DNA of 64,000 nt from Desulfobacteraceae bacterium (GTDB lineage Bacteria > Desulfobacterota > Desulfobacteria > Desulfobacterales > UBA5852), in contig JABZFP010000017.1 in assembly GCA_014237395.1 (NCBI GenBank), positions 17,381 to 81,380 on the forward strand, read 5' to 3'. Positions 10,667 to 20,004 of the stretch are shown here, piece after piece. Every line of letters begins with the position of its first letter. Position 1 is the first letter of the stretch. The position numbers were made by a program, and so were the translations under genes. Below the pieces are notes generated by a model, which saw only the letters and a program-made list of their open reading frames with translations, was not told where the DNA came from and made no database searches.

Positions 10667-11008
10667 ACGATGCTTTGCCTCCAACAGGATATCCGTATAT
10701 AAGGAATGCGCTCATGAGAAGCAACATGCGCGGCCAACCGCTGCCGAACCGGTTGCGGCCTGAAGAATCTTGCCGGCGCCACCGATCATCCATGCGTTCT
10801 GGAAAGGGCCTCAAACATGCCTAATAAATTGATATTCCATGCAATCCTCTCTCACAAGGGAATATTGAAACAGATCGAACAATTCTATTGAAAATTTTAT
10901 GTAACCTGTTTATCGATCCATTCGTCTTAATACCTAATTCAACCGGCCTATTCGGTCAAAAGGGCCATTGTTTTGATTGGCGGCAGACACACCGGCACGA
11001 GGCGGCAT
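10667..11008. other. Divergent intergenic region, solA-like gene / second efflux operon
   Basis: 342 bases with a markedly AT-rich centre (about 10830-10960), the likely promoter zone for both divergent genes. No clear -35/-10 pair, operator palindrome, RNA structure or small gene could be supported. Confidence 0.45.
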
Positions 11009-12412
11009 ATGCGAAAGAAAATCTTCATTATCACGCTCATCTTTTTTTTACCGTTATCCATTGGCGCCTGCAGCCCGTTCGCGCCGGCACCGCGGTCGGT
11101 GGCACCGGTATCGCTGCCGGAAGCCTTTTCGCTCTATCCGGCCCAGGCGCCGGACGCCTCTCCGTGGTGGTACGCTTTAGATTCCGACGACCTGAACCAA
11201 CTGCTGACCCGGGCGTTTGCCGGCAATCTTTCCCTGCAGCAAGCCTGGGCCCGCCTGGAGCAGGCCCGGGCGCTGGCCATCCAAGCCGGAGCCGACCTCT
11301 ACCCGGACCTGAACGCCACGGGTGACACGACCCATGCCCGACAGCGCCGCGAAAACGGCACAACCGACACCTTTACCACCCGCAACTACGCCATCGGGCT
11401 GTCCACCACCTACGAAATCGATCTCTGGGGGCGAATCCGCGCGGAACAAAATGCTGCGAATCTAACCGCGGAAGCGACCCGGGAGGACTGGAACACCACG
11501 GTCATCACCCTGGCGGCCAACGTCACCACCACTTGGGCGCGTATCCTTTCCCAACAGAGCCAATTGCGTCTTTTGGAAGCGCAATTGAAAACCAACGAGA
11601 TCTACCTGGAGCTGGTGGAACTGCGCTATCGCAAAGGCATTGTTTCCGCCCTGGATGTCTTCCAGCAGCAACAGATCGTGGAAGGGGTCAAGTCCCAGAT
11701 TCCGTTGGTGGAAGCTCAGGAACAATTGTTCCACAACCAGCTGGCCGTTCTCCTGGGCCAGGCCCCGGGAAGCCGTCTCGATATCAAAACCACCGATCTG
11801 CCCATGCCCGAGCAGGTGCCGGCCGCCGGGCTGCCGGCGGATCTCCTGGCCAACCGGCCGGATGTGCGGGCCGCCGGCCTGCGGCTTGAGTCCGCCGACT
11901 GGCAACTGGCCGCCGCCCGGGCCAATCGCCTGCCGGCCCTCAGCCTGACCGGGGCCGTGGGCTACGGCCCGGCCGACATCGACCTGATGATAGACAACTG
12001 GATCATGAGCCTTGCCAGCAGCCTGACAGCCCCCCTGCTGGACGGAGGCCGCCGCGCCGCCGAGGTGGACCGAACCCGTGCCGTGATCGATGAAAACCTG
12101 GCCGCCTATCGGGAAACCGTCTTGACGGCCATCCGCGAGGTGGAAGACGCTCTGGTTTCGGAGCACTACCAACGGCGCTACCTCGCCGCATTGGATCGCC
12201 AGCTCCAGGCCGCCCGCTATGCGCTGGTGGAAGCCCGGGAGCAATACCGCAAGGGCGTTGAAGACTATCTGCCGGTTCTGACCCAGCTTTTGGCCGTTCA
12301 AAACCTGGAACGGGATCTGATCACGCAGAAAACCCAGTTATTGATCGACCGCATCGACCTCTACAAGGCACTGGGGGGCAACTGGACCGACACGGTTGTC
12401 GCGGAGAAATAA
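11009..12412 (+). CDS. Outer-membrane efflux lipoprotein, NodT family (second system)
   Basis: The start at the ATG after GAGGCGGCAT gives a 467-residue protein with a lipobox IGAC and Cys21. The OEP repeats are typical of the NodT/OprM group: SPWWYALDSDDLNQLL, LSLQQAWARLEQARALA, YEIDLWGRIRAE, LLANRPDVRAAGLRLESADW, APLLDGGRRAAEVDR. It is the outer-membrane exit duct of the operon formed with the adaptor and permease that follow on the same strand. Confidence 0.93.
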   Translation: MRKKIFIITLIFFLPLSIGACSPFAPAPRSVAPVSLPEAFSLYPAQAPDASPWWYALDSDDLNQLLTRAFAGNLSLQQAWARLEQARALAIQAGADLYPDLNATGDTTHARQRRENGTTDTFTTRNYAIGLSTTYEIDLWGRIRAEQNAANLTAEATREDWNTTVITLAANVTTTWARILSQQSQLRLLEAQLKTNEIYLELVELRYRKGIVSALDVFQQQQIVEGVKSQIPLVEAQEQLFHNQLAVLLGQAPGSRLDIKTTDLPMPEQVPAAGLPADLLANRPDVRAAGLRLESADWQLAAARANRLPALSLTGAVGYGPADIDLMIDNWIMSLASSLTAPLLDGGRRAAEVDRTRAVIDENLAAYRETVLTAIREVEDALVSEHYQRRYLAALDRQLQAARYALVEAREQYRKGVEDYLPVLTQLLAVQNLERDLITQKTQLLIDRIDLYKALGGNWTDTVVAEK

Positions 12413-12547
12413 CCCGCTTCGCTCTTTCACAGGGGATATCGAAATCCCCAGTTTCGGTCGTTGTGACAGGTCTCGGCCGTGGCGACCGGCAAATCGATGG
12501 TCTCGGCGACGATATTGCGGAATATCCTGCAATGCTTAGGTTTCTAT

Positions 12548-13876
12548 ATGCCAACAATCGAAGGAAACCATACCGACATGATGAATCGATCAACAAATGA
12601 ATCCACGCCAACACCGCCTTCTCCATCGGATCGGCTAGCGATCGGACGGCGACTGCGGCAGGGCATTATCGGCCTGCTGATCATCGCGGCCGGTATCGGC
12701 GGCGCGGCTTATTTCAAAAAAACCGCGCCCCATGCAGACAAGCGCCCCCCCCAAACGGTCGCCCCCCTGGTGGAGGTGACCGCGGTAACGCCCGGCAGTC
12801 ACCAGGTGGTGGTTTCGGCCATGGGGACCGTCATACCGGCGCGGTCATTATCCCTCGAATCCCGGGTCACCGGTGAGGTCATCCGGATGCATCCCGAATT
12901 TCAGACCGGCGGCCTGCTCAAGGCAGGTGAAGAAGTTCTGCAGATCGACCGCCAAGACTATGAACTGGCTGTTATCCAAGCGGAAAGCGCCGTTGTGGAA
13001 GCCGAATACGCGCTGCAACTGGAAGAAGGCCGGCAGGAAATCGCCCGCCGGGAGTGGGCCATTCTCAACGGCGACCAACCGGCCGACGCCCTGGATAAAG
13101 AGCTTGCCCTGCGCCGGCCCCACCTACGCAAAGCCCAGGCCGACCTGGCCGCGGCCCGGGCCCATCTCAAACAAGCCCGTATTGATCGGGAACGCACCCG
13201 CATCACGATCCCGTTCAATGCCATCGTGCGCAGCCGCAGCGTGGAGGTGGGCTCCCAGGTGACGACCCAGGAAAAATTGGCCGACCTGGTGGGCACGGAT
13301 GCCTACTGGATCGAAGTCTCGATTCCCGTGGACCGCCTGGCCTGGATCACCATTCCCCGCCAGACGGGTGAAACCGGGGCACCAGCCCGGGTGCGAAATC
13401 AGAACGGCTACGTCGTGTCGGGCCGCGTTATCCGTCTGCTGAGCGATCTAGAAAATGAAGGGCGCATGGCACGCCTGCTGGTGGAAGTGCAAAACCCCCT
13501 TGGACGAGACCCGGGTGAGACGCCCCACACGCCCCTCATATTAGGCGAATACGTGCGGGTGGACATCCAGGGCCGCGTTCTGGATGATGTCTTCCGGATT
13601 CCCCGTACCGCCTTGCGGGACAACGCGCGCATCTGGCTTGCCAATGAAAACGGGACACTTGAGGTCCGCAGCGTGGAACCCCTGTGGCGGGACGCCGAAT
13701 ACGTCTTGCTGCGGGAAGGCTTCGCCGTCGGCGATCGGCTGATCACCTCGGACCTGACGGCCGCCGTCGATGGCATGGCCATACGGCTGCTCGCGGATTC
13801 CCCACCGCCCTCAGGAGCTCCCGAAAAATCGTCGACAGAGAAAACCGGCGGACAGACGCCCGGAAAAACGCTTTAG
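12548..13876 (+). CDS. RND periplasmic adaptor (second system)
   Basis: An HlyD/AcrA-type adaptor. It has an N-terminal hydrophobic anchor (LLIIAAGIGGAAYF), lipoyl half-motifs (ESRVTGEVIRMHPEF and KAGEEVLQIDRQDYEL), a helical hairpin and a C-terminal barrel. The start is ambiguous: the ATG at 12548 has TTAGG upstream, while the ATG at 12578 has AAGGA at a long spacing. It lies between the outer-membrane factor and the permease, which it links in the assembled pump. The C-terminal tail is Pro/Ser/Lys-rich and probably disordered. Confidence 0.92.
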   Translation: MPTIEGNHTDMMNRSTNESTPTPPSPSDRLAIGRRLRQGIIGLLIIAAGIGGAAYFKKTAPHADKRPPQTVAPLVEVTAVTPGSHQVVVSAMGTVIPARSLSLESRVTGEVIRMHPEFQTGGLLKAGEEVLQIDRQDYELAVIQAESAVVEAEYALQLEEGRQEIARREWAILNGDQPADALDKELALRRPHLRKAQADLAAARAHLKQARIDRERTRITIPFNAIVRSRSVEVGSQVTTQEKLADLVGTDAYWIEVSIPVDRLAWITIPRQTGETGAPARVRNQNGYVVSGRVIRLLSDLENEGRMARLLVEVQNPLGRDPGETPHTPLILGEYVRVDIQGRVLDDVFRIPRTALRDNARIWLANENGTLEVRSVEPLWRDAEYVLLREGFAVGDRLITSDLTAAVDGMAIRLLADSPPPSGAPEKSSTEKTGGQTPGKTL

Positions 13877-13915
13877 CCGGACTCCCATGCCTTCACCCAC
13901 AATGACAACGGTTTT

Positions 13916-16900
13916 ATGATGGAAACACCTTCGACAACGCATACACCCCGCGACCCCATCTCCTGGATGGCGGGTCACTCGGTGACGGCCAATCTCCTGA
14001 TGGTGGTCCTCCTGGTGGGCGGTCTGATCTGGGGCACACGCATCAAGCAGGAAGTCTTTCCGGATTTTGATCTCGATTTCATCACCATTTCGGTGGCCTA
14101 TCCCGGTGCCAGCCCTTCCGAAGTGGAGCGCGGCATTATCTGGGCCATCGAGGAAGCGGTCCAGGGGCTGGAGGGGGTCGAGGAAGTGAACGCCTCGGCC
14201 AACGAGGGCGTCGGGACTGTCACTGTGGAGGTTCTTGAGGGAGCCGATCCCAACCGCCTCTCCGAGAAAATCCAGAACGAGGTGGACCAAATCTCGTCTT
14301 TCCCGGATGAAGCCGAAACGCCCAAGGTGGCCATTGCCGATCGTAAACGATCGGTGGTCTCGATCATCCTGCACGGCGACCAGAGTGAATGGACCCTGCG
14401 CGAACTTGCCGAAGACCTGCGCATGCGCATGCTCCAGGATCCGGAAATCACACAAGTGGACCTGGAGGGCATCCGCGACTATGAAATCAGCATCTCGATC
14501 CCCCAGGACACCCTGCGCACCTATAGCCTGACACTGGATGACGTAGCCCAGAAAATTGGCGCCGCCGCCGTCGAACTGCCGGGGGGATCCATCAAAACCG
14601 AAGGCGGTGACGTCCTGGTGCGGGTGAAGGAGCGGCGGAATTTCGGCCGCGAATTCAACAATATCCCCGTGGTCACATCCAACGACGGCACCGAAGTGCT
14701 GCTGGGCGATATGGCCCGCATCCAAGACGGATTCGAGGAAACCGACCGTTTCGCGACCTACAACGGCCAGCCCGCGATCCGGCTCGAAGTGTCACGGGTG
14801 GGCGACCAGACACCGATTACGGTTTCCGATGCGGTCAAGCGCCAGGTCCGCGCCCTGGAGGCCAGTCTGCCGCCCGGCCTTCACCTGAGTCTGCTCAACG
14901 ACCGGTCGGACGTCTACCGGCAGCGCCTGAACCTGATGCTGCGCAACGGCGCCATGGGACTTGTCCTGGTCTTTATCGTCCTTGCCGTTTTCCTGGAAGC
15001 CCGCCTGGCCTTCTGGGTCAGCCTGGGGATTCCCATCAGCTTTCTGGGATCCCTTCTGTTCCTGCCCGTCGCCGACGTCAGCATCAACATGGTATCCATG
15101 TTTGCCTTCATCGTCACGCTGGGCATCGTGGTGGATGATGCCATTGTGGTCGGCGAGAATGTCTACCACTACCGCCAACAGGGGTTGCCCTGGCTCAAAG
15201 CGGCTGTCCGTGGCACCCGTGAAATCGCCATGCCGGTAACCTTCAGCGTGCTCACCAACATGGTGGCGTTCCTGCCGCTCATGTTCATTCCCGGTATCAT
15301 GGGCAAAGTCTTCGGACAGATCCCGGTTGTGGTGATCAGCGTGTTCGCCATCTCTTTGATCGAAAGTCTTTTCGTACTGCCTGCCCACCTGGGGCACCAG
15401 GAAGAAAACCGCCCACCCGGCCCACTGGCCTTTCTGCACCGGGCCCAGCAGCGGTTCAGCCATTTTTTCGCCCGCATTGTTCAGCGTTACTATGGCGCGC
15501 TCCTGGACCGGACGATGCGCAATCGCTATATTGCGCTGGCCATCGGCCTGGCCATACTGCTGTTGACCGTGGGCTACGTCCAGAGCGGACGAATGGGGTT
15601 TACCCTCTTTCCCAAAATCGAATCCGACTACGCCCAGGTCACGGCCACCCTGCCCTACGGCACGGCCGTCCAGAAAACGACGGCCGTCCAAAACCGTCTT
15701 GTCGCAGCGGTACGTGCCGTGACGGATGAAAACGGCGGCGAAAACCTCCTGAAAGGGATCTACGCGCGGGTTTCCGACAACCAGGCCATCGTCACGGCCT
15801 ACCTGACGGATGCGGATCGACGCCCCCTGAGCACGGCCGAAGTGACCCGCTTGTGGCGGGAACGGGTCGGCGCCCTGGTGGGGCTGGAGTCCATCCTGTT
15901 CGAATCGGATGCCGGGGGCCCGGGACGGGGCGCCTCTCTTTCGGTGGAACTGCGCCATGAAGATCTGACGGTGCTGGAAGCGGCCAGCGCCGCCTTGGCC
16001 GATGCCCTGGGCTACTACCCGAACGTCAGCGATATCGACGACGGCTTTTCACCCGGCAAACAGCAGATCGACTTCACTATCAAGCCCGAAGGGCGCAGCC
16101 TGGGTCTGACGGCCCGGGAAATCGCCCGCCAGGTGCGCCACGCCTATTACGGGTCCGAAGCCCTGCGCCAGCAGCGCGGCCGCAACGAGGTCAAGGTCAT
16201 GGTGCGCCTGCCCCGTGCGGAACGTGTATCCGAGCAGAGCCTGGAAGAAATGATCCTGCGCTCGCCCAACGGGGTGGAAATCCCTCTGCGGGAAGCCGCG
16301 ACCTTAAAACGGGGACGGGCCTACACCAGCATCGACCGCCGCAACGGTCAGCGCATCGTAACGGCAACGGCCAACGTGCGCCCCGTGAGCCAGTCCGGCC
16401 AGGTGCTGGCCTCGCTCAAGGAAGACATTCTGCCGCGTCTGGTAGCGGATTACAGCGGGTTGAGCTACAGTTTTGAGGGACGCCAGGCCGACATGCGCGA
16501 AAGCATGCAAAGCCTCACGAAGGGCCTGCTGCTGGCCCTCCTGGTGATCTACGCCATGCTGGCCATCCCCTTCAACAGCTATATCCAGCCCATCATCGTC
16601 ATTTTCTGCGTCCCGTTCGGTATCGTGGGGGCCATTATCGGACACCAGATCATGGGATACAGCCTGAGTGTCATGAGCATGTTCGGCGTGGTGGCCCTGT
16701 CCGGCGTGGTGATCAACGACTCCCTGGTACTGATCGACTACGCCAATCGCCGGCGCCGCGATGGGAACAATGCCCATGATGCCGTGCATGCCTCGGGCAT
16801 CCAGCGGTTCCGGCCCATCGTGCTCACCACCCTGACCACTTTCGGCGGCCTGATGCCCATGATCTTCGAAACGTCGCGCCAGGCCCGTTTCCTGATTCCC

Positions 16901-17059
16901 ATGGCGATTTCCCTGGGATTCGGCATCGTTTTCGCAACCCTGATCACCTTGCTGCTGGTGCCGTCCATCTACATGATCATCGATGATGTAACCTGCCTGT
17001 TCGCCCCCAAGCGGTCCATACCGGCTGAAAAACCTGCCACCAGTCATCCGCCAGGTTGA
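13916..17059 (+). CDS. RND efflux inner-membrane permease (second system)
   Basis: 1047 residues, full length for the AcrB superfamily. The N-terminus reads DPISWMAGHSVTANLLMVVLLVGG, followed by a porter domain with YPGASPSEVE. TM4 carries LGIVVDDAIVVGEN with the intact Asp-Asp proton relay pair, and the second half repeats the fold (MFGVVALSGVVINDSLVLIDY, then FRPIVLTTLTTFGGL). It differs clearly from the first permease in this window, so the two pumps are not a recent duplication. ATG at 13916 or 13919; the ribosome site is weak, suggesting coupling to the adaptor 39 bases upstream. Confidence 0.95.
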   Translation: MMETPSTTHTPRDPISWMAGHSVTANLLMVVLLVGGLIWGTRIKQEVFPDFDLDFITISVAYPGASPSEVERGIIWAIEEAVQGLEGVEEVNASANEGVGTVTVEVLEGADPNRLSEKIQNEVDQISSFPDEAETPKVAIADRKRSVVSIILHGDQSEWTLRELAEDLRMRMLQDPEITQVDLEGIRDYEISISIPQDTLRTYSLTLDDVAQKIGAAAVELPGGSIKTEGGDVLVRVKERRNFGREFNNIPVVTSNDGTEVLLGDMARIQDGFEETDRFATYNGQPAIRLEVSRVGDQTPITVSDAVKRQVRALEASLPPGLHLSLLNDRSDVYRQRLNLMLRNGAMGLVLVFIVLAVFLEARLAFWVSLGIPISFLGSLLFLPVADVSINMVSMFAFIVTLGIVVDDAIVVGENVYHYRQQGLPWLKAAVRGTREIAMPVTFSVLTNMVAFLPLMFIPGIMGKVFGQIPVVVISVFAISLIESLFVLPAHLGHQEENRPPGPLAFLHRAQQRFSHFFARIVQRYYGALLDRTMRNRYIALAIGLAILLLTVGYVQSGRMGFTLFPKIESDYAQVTATLPYGTAVQKTTAVQNRLVAAVRAVTDENGGENLLKGIYARVSDNQAIVTAYLTDADRRPLSTAEVTRLWRERVGALVGLESILFESDAGGPGRGASLSVELRHEDLTVLEAASAALADALGYYPNVSDIDDGFSPGKQQIDFTIKPEGRSLGLTAREIARQVRHAYYGSEALRQQRGRNEVKVMVRLPRAERVSEQSLEEMILRSPNGVEIPLREAATLKRGRAYTSIDRRNGQRIVTATANVRPVSQSGQVLASLKEDILPRLVADYSGLSYSFEGRQADMRESMQSLTKGLLLALLVIYAMLAIPFNSYIQPIIVIFCVPFGIVGAIIGHQIMGYSLSVMSMFGVVALSGVVINDSLVLIDYANRRRRDGNNAHDAVHASGIQRFRPIVLTTLTTFGGLMPMIFETSRQARFLIPMAISLGFGIVFATLITLLLVPSIYMIIDDVTCLFAPKRSIPAEKPATSHPPG

Positions 17060-17367
17060 CACCGGTGGCGATGCGCAATTGCCGGCGTCGCTTGACCGAC
17101 GGCCGAGAACCGCAGGCCTGCGCGACGATCCCTGAAATGAAGCGGGGGTATACGATGGAGGCCGGCATCACGGTCATCGCCACGAAAAAGGCCAGATGCG
17201 ACCGTTCGGCGCAGGAATCCACCGCGGGGTCATTCCCTTTTTATTAAAGTTTTGCCAAGCATCTGCCGTTAATGACGATGTGCGTCTGTGTTACGTTAAC
17301 CGCAAGGCGGCTTGGAAATTGGACATGAGAGCCGTTGGCGTTAGATTGGGCTGACAAAGGATGGTTC
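17060..17367. other. Intergenic region after second efflux operon
   Basis: 308 bases. No terminator with a T-tract follows the permease gene, and I see no recognisable promoter for the pentapeptide gene. The last 140 bases are more AT-rich and are the likeliest place for its promoter. No RNA gene was recognised. Confidence 0.4.
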
Positions 17368-17715
17368 ATGAGCGAACAAACCCCTCGCAGGGAGACCCGC
17401 AACGAACGCTACCAGCTTATCCTGGAAGAAGAGATTGAAGAATTTAACCGCCGCTGCAAAGGTAAGGACTGCGAACTTAAAGATCTTGATTTCCGCAGCC
17501 AGGATCTGAGGCAGGTCAACGCAGAGAGGATCGATTTTTCCGGATGTTACTTTCGACTGGCCGATCTGCGCAGGCTGGACATGAGCACATGTTGCCTTGA
17601 AGGCGCCAGCATCCATGGCGCCAAGATATCAGGCGTTTACTTCCCTCCGGATCTGTCCCCCGAAGAGATTCGTCTTTCGCTTGAATTCGGCACACGCATG
17701 CGCTATCGGACGTAA
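17368..17715 (+). CDS. Short pentapeptide-repeat-like protein
   Basis: The ATG at 17368 follows AAAGGATGGTTC. 115 residues: a charged helical N-terminus (about 1-40), then a run of pentapeptide-like A/D-L-x-x steps (about residues 38-85: LKDLDFRSQDLRQVNAERIDF and LADLRRLDMSTCCLEGASIHG overlapping units), then a short tail. Pentapeptide repeats form a right-handed square beta-helix, but with only about eight steps the fold is short. Function not recognised; cytoplasmic because no signal is present. Confidence 0.75.
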   Translation: MSEQTPRRETRNERYQLILEEEIEEFNRRCKGKDCELKDLDFRSQDLRQVNAERIDFSGCYFRLADLRRLDMSTCCLEGASIHGAKISGVYFPPDLSPEEIRLSLEFGTRMRYRT

Positions 17716-17766
17716 GTCTTCGAGGGATTCTGCAAGCGGCATCATTCACACCGCCAGTCCAACGAT

Positions 17767-18111
17767 CTAGTGCGATGCCACGAGATCGGTATCGTCAAAA
17801 AACAACTCCACGGATTGATCTTCGGCCGAATCGAACAACACCATCACCGACTCTGCAATCTTGACCACATAGGGTCGGATCGGAAACAAATTGGGGGTTC
17901 GCAGCGTGTCGACCAGCGCATCCCGGCCCTGCGAAACCGAACGTTCAATACGGTCATGGCTATAGGTTTCTTCGCACAGAAATTCATAGTCTTCCTGACG
18001 CAACATCGATGAGGCCACATTGCGCAGGTTTTTGTCGATAATGGCATACTCCCTGATTTTGAACTCCTGTTTGGTTCCTTCCTGGCTGATGATATATTTC
18101 TGACGCATCAT
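17767..18111 (-). CDS. Conserved-looking small acidic protein of unknown function
   Basis: 114 residues, start after AAAGGAGACCG (ATG-ATG; either could serve). No signal peptide or TM segment. It reads as a compact alpha/beta protein with a strand-rich N-terminus (QKYIISQEG, FKIREYAIID) and an acidic C-terminus (ELFFDDTDLV). The strong ribosome site and good codon use support a real gene. I do not recognise a family. It converges on the pentapeptide gene, with about 50 bases between the stops. Confidence 0.7.
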   Translation of the reverse strand: MMRQKYIISQEGTKQEFKIREYAIIDKNLRNVASSMLRQEDYEFLCEETYSHDRIERSVSQGRDALVDTLRTPNLFPIRPYVVKIAESVMVLFDSAEDQSVELFFDDTDLVASH

Positions 18112-18347
18112 CGGTCTCCTTTGCGTTTGATGTTACGGTAGCAGACGATGCAACACGCCCCGTTACGGGAACGGCTGCCCCTTGTCCAATATGGATCGGC
18201 GTCGTGAACCAGTGAGAATGGCGGGGGTGCTAAGAAAGCGAACGCTTGATGAAACAGTCTGATGGATCCCACTAATGCTGATCTATTTGATCAAGACAAT
18301 AGCACAGGTCGCGAAAAAATACCAGCGAGCATGTTCATGCCCGTCAT

Positions 18348-19802
18348 TCAGGGAATTTTCAGCAGCGTCCTAACGCGGGCCATCTTTTCTTCCAGTCCGC
18401 CCTGACGCCCGATCATAATGCGCTGGGCCATGGGAGGGCCGGCCCCGTGCATGGATTCGATCAGGTAAGCCACCGCACCGGACCCGGCCACCAGGTTTTC
18501 GATCAGACGCAGCACTTTGATGCGATCCACCGGATCGGCCCCTTCGGCCGCTGCCAAGTATTTCTTAATATAGGGACCGGTGACAGGATCTTCAAGGTCG
18601 TGCGCCGATGGCATGGTGCCCAGCAACCCGCCGGCGATATCCGTGGCCAGCCGCGCCAGTTCATAGGGAAACCGCGTAACATTCAGTTTGCACACGTTGG
18701 CCAGTAGCATGTCGATTTCAAAGTTCCCGGCCGCCGTGGCGTGTCCCATGGCCGAACAGGCAATCCCGCAGGCAAACAGCGTTTCGTTGAGATGAATCAT
18801 CTCCACCAGTTTGTCCTTGATATGCGACGCCTGCGCGACCCCGTTCATGCGGGCGATCAGGGCAGTCGCCCCGATCAGCACATCCCCGACGCCCACCTTG
18901 CAGCCACCGTAGCTCTGGCGGTGATAGGCTGCAAATCGCTCCACCAGCCGTCCGGAATAGGGCAGTTCCCCATTCAGAAAAATACGCTCGTGGGGAACAA
19001 ACACATGGTCGAATACGGTCATCACCTCCTGGCCGCCGTAACGCGGGTTTCCCATATCCAGCGAGGGTGTCTCCAGCTTGCGTGTATCGCTGGTCTGGCG
19101 GCCGTAAATATAGCGAATCCCCGGCGTGTTGGTAGGCACCGCAAAACAGATGGCCCAATCCGCCTCGCCTTCCCGCATCCCCATGGTGGGCATGACCAGC
19201 ACCTCATGGGCGTTGAGCATGCCGGTCTGATGGAGCTTGGCGCCGCAGACCACCACGCCCTCCGGTTTACGGTCGACAACCCGCAGAAACAAGTCGGGAT
19301 CCTTTTGATCCTTGGGACGCTTGCCCCGGTCGCCTTTGGGGTCGGTCATGGCGCCGTCCACCACCAGGTCGTCTTTTTGAATCATGGTCCAGTAAGCGTT
19401 GAAGCGCGCGTGGTAATCGGTCCCGCAAGCGGCATCGCAGTCGAACGTGGTGCTGTAAACCGCGTTGGCCGCGTCCATGCCGACACAGCGTTGAAAGCAG
19501 CATCCGGTCGTGTGGCCGCAGTAGCGTTGCATGGTCACCTTCTTCACCAGATCGTCCGTGCTGCGGTGCAGATGGGTAAAGCGATTGACCTCTTCCTTGC
19601 AGAGGGGCGAGTGTACCCGGAAAAGGGCACGGGTTGCGGCATCTTCCGCGTGGGCGCCGTCATAGGTAACGGCGACGGCCGCCCGGGACGGCTGCACCAG
19701 GCCGTGATCGCCCAGCTGGGTTTCCGTACGTCCCATGACATGGGCTTCAAGAGCAAGTTTCTCTATGGATTGCTGATATTCGCGACCGGTTTTCAGTGCC
19801 AT
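18348..19802 (-). CDS. abfD: 4-hydroxybutyryl-CoA dehydratase / vinylacetyl-CoA delta-isomerase
   Basis: 484 residues, closely matching clostridial AbfD along its whole length. It is an FAD and [4Fe-4S] enzyme that dehydrates 4-hydroxybutyryl-CoA to crotonyl-CoA through a ketyl radical. All four cluster ligands are visible: Cys102 and Cys106 in CCFQRC, and His294 and Cys301 in YHRQSYGGC. Other family blocks are VDGAMTDPKGDRG, QKDPDLFLR and HQTG. The ATG at 19802 follows AAAGG. A promoter with TTGTCA-17-TAAGAT lies about 100 bases upstream. No CoA transferase, semialdehyde dehydrogenase or other partner gene is adjacent, so its pathway (GABA/succinate fermentation, crotonyl-CoA supply) is uncertain. 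Confidence 0.93.
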   Translation of the reverse strand: MALKTGREYQQSIEKLALEAHVMGRTETQLGDHGLVQPSRAAVAVTYDGAHAEDAATRALFRVHSPLCKEEVNRFTHLHRSTDDLVKKVTMQRYCGHTTGCCFQRCVGMDAANAVYSTTFDCDAACGTDYHARFNAYWTMIQKDDLVVDGAMTDPKGDRGKRPKDQKDPDLFLRVVDRKPEGVVVCGAKLHQTGMLNAHEVLVMPTMGMREGEADWAICFAVPTNTPGIRYIYGRQTSDTRKLETPSLDMGNPRYGGQEVMTVFDHVFVPHERIFLNGELPYSGRLVERFAAYHRQSYGGCKVGVGDVLIGATALIARMNGVAQASHIKDKLVEMIHLNETLFACGIACSAMGHATAAGNFEIDMLLANVCKLNVTRFPYELARLATDIAGGLLGTMPSAHDLEDPVTGPYIKKYLAAAEGADPVDRIKVLRLIENLVAGSGAVAYLIESMHGAGPPMAQRIMIGRQGGLEEKMARVRTLLKIP

Positions 19803-19900
19803 GCCATGACCTTTCACTATACGGGGTATGAAATAGAAAGAATTGTCACCGGCGCGGGATAACGGCGTCACCACCGGTGTCATTCGGACCGACGACCGAA

Positions 19901-19929
19901 ATCTTATGACAAGCGGCACGTTTTGACAA
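19901..19929 (-). promoter_or_regulatory. Probable sigma-70 promoter of abfD
   Basis: On the minus strand, TTGTCA (19929-19924) and TAAGAT (19906-19901) are separated by 17 bases, giving a 5' leader of roughly 90 bases to the abfD ATG. The -35 lies in a pseudo-palindrome (TTGACAATTGCCAA on the plus strand) that could be an operator. Confidence 0.55.
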
Positions 19930-20004
19930 TTGCCAATTAGGGATACAAAGACTCTGGCAAGAAGACGGTATGGGCTGTTCCTTGGAAAACCGTGCCGTGG
20001 GAGG

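Noticed and set aside
16977..17222. 81-codon minus-strand frame after the second RND permease
   Set aside because: It overlaps the permease C-terminus, lacks a ribosome site, and matches no family I know; chance or remnant sequence is more likely.
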